Shown one piece after another: positions 6,679 to 7,298 of a stretch of 7,298 nt of DNA. The stretch is taken from positions 1 to 7,298 of the forward strand of contig JAEWOP010000236.1 of assembly GCA_023399635.1 (NCBI GenBank), in the 5' to 3' direction. Below the pieces are notes generated by a model. It had not been told where the DNA came from. It worked only from the letters and a program-made list of their open reading frames with translations, and made no database searches. The stretch is from Pseudomonadota bacterium. GTDB taxonomy: Bacteria; Pseudomonadota; Alphaproteobacteria; Rhizobiales; Rhizobiaceae. Each line of letters starts with the position of its first letter. Positions within the stretch are counted from its first letter, which is position 1. A program made the translations under genes and the position numbers.

Positions 6679-7298
6679 ATGAAGATCGCCACATGGAATA
6701 TCAATGGAGTGAAAGCGAGGATCGATAATCTTCGCCAATGGCTCGCCGATTCAGCCCCGGATATCGTCTGCCTGCAGGAGATCAAGTCGGTCGACGAGAA
6801 CTTCCCTCGCTTCGAGATCGAGGCGCTCGGCTACCATGTCGAGACCCATGGGCAAAAAGGCTTCAATGGGGTTGCGCTTCTTTCCAAGATCCGCCCCGAT
6901 GAGGTGATCCGTGGCTTGCCGGAAGGCGACGGCGACGATCAGTCGCGGTATATCGAGGGCGTATTCTCCGTTCAGGGCGGCGCGATCCGGGTGGCCTCGA
7001 TCTATCTGCCGAACGGCAATCCGGCCGATGATCCCGTCAAATATCCCTATAAGCTCAGTTGGCTTGAGAGGCTGCGCCTGCATGCGGAGAACTGCCTGGC
7101 GCTCGAGGAGCCGCTGATCCTGGCGGGGGATTACAACGTCATCCCCGAGCCGCATGACTGTTTTGATCCGGCCGCCTGGGCGACCGATGCGCTTTTTCTT
7201 CCCGAGACGCGGGCAGCTTTCCGTCGGCTGGAAAATCTTGGCCTCACCGAAGCTGTCCGTGCCACCACCGACGCCACCAAGCTCTACACCTTCTGGGA
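6679..7298 (+). CDS. xthA: Exodeoxyribonuclease III (AP endonuclease), C-terminus missing at window edge
   Basis: Translation from the ATG at 6679 stays open to the window end: 206 codons plus two bases, about three quarters of a typical 260-270-residue XthA. The enzyme cuts the backbone at abasic sites and degrades one strand 3'-5' in base-excision repair. The sequence shows the exonuclease-endonuclease-phosphatase fold: N7 in MKIATWNINGVKAR, E34 in CLQEIKS, GQKGFNGVALLSK (58-70), Y109 in SIYLPNGN, and D151 and N153 in AGDYNVIP. These positions coincide with the catalytic residues of E. coli ExoIII. The remaining catalytic Asp and His lie past the window. The start is forced, since a TGA at 6658-6660 blocks upstream extension. 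The N-terminal match to the family is exact, although the nearest good Shine-Dalgarno sequence is unusually far away. It probably forms a unit with erpA. Confidence 0.95.
   Translation, partial: MKIATWNINGVKARIDNLRQWLADSAPDIVCLQEIKSVDENFPRFEIEALGYHVETHGQKGFNGVALLSKIRPDEVIRGLPEGDGDDQSRYIEGVFSVQGGAIRVASIYLPNGNPADDPVKYPYKLSWLERLRLHAENCLALEEPLILAGDYNVIPEPHDCFDPAAWATDALFLPETRAAFRRLENLGLTEAVRATTDATKLYTFW

Noticed and set aside
6751..7155. Minus-strand open frame of 134 codons opposite xthA.
   Set aside because: The plus strand encodes XthA with catalytic residues at the family positions, so the antisense frame is a shadow.

Overview
The window reads as ordinary chromosomal DNA of an alphaproteobacterium of the order Hyphomicrobiales (Rhizobiales), most likely the family Rhizobiaceae (Rhizobium, Agrobacterium, Sinorhizobium or a close relative). 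This rests on the high G+C content, on the protein sequences (a 405-residue Dgt-like protein, an alphaproteobacterial-type XthA and ErpA), and on a gene order I associate with rhizobia: dgt, argS, SPOR-domain protein, nagZ, with erpA and xthA running the other way.

Layout. Four genes lie on the minus strand. Read in the direction of transcription they are dgt (4928-6145), argS (3115-4872), a large membrane-anchored SPOR-domain protein (130-3048), and the first nine codons plus two bases of nagZ (1-29). Gaps of 55 and 66 bases link dgt, argS and the SPOR gene, consistent with one transcript. A strong intrinsic terminator (79-105) separates that unit from nagZ. On the plus strand, erpA (6272-6604) and xthA (6679 to the window end, incomplete) diverge from dgt across a 126-base intergenic region that should hold both promoters.

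How the genes fit together. All are housekeeping genes: dNTP hydrolysis (dgt), arginyl-tRNA charging (argS), peptidoglycan or septum binding (SPOR protein), peptidoglycan recycling (nagZ), Fe-S cluster delivery (erpA) and base-excision repair (xthA). The SPOR protein and NagZ share a cell-wall theme. The others look like conserved neighbours rather than one pathway.

I see no mobile element, CRISPR array, rRNA or tRNA gene, integrase, toxin-antitoxin pair or defence locus. No intergenic gap reaches 300 bases. I do not find a previously undescribed multi-gene system. The least explained part is the roughly 600-residue cytoplasmic tail of the SPOR protein, an apparently disordered acidic and Pro/Ala-rich region punctuated by short hydrophobic-acidic motifs. 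Smaller points are a terminator arm that can pair two ways ahead of nagZ, and an xthA start codon with an oddly distant Shine-Dalgarno sequence.
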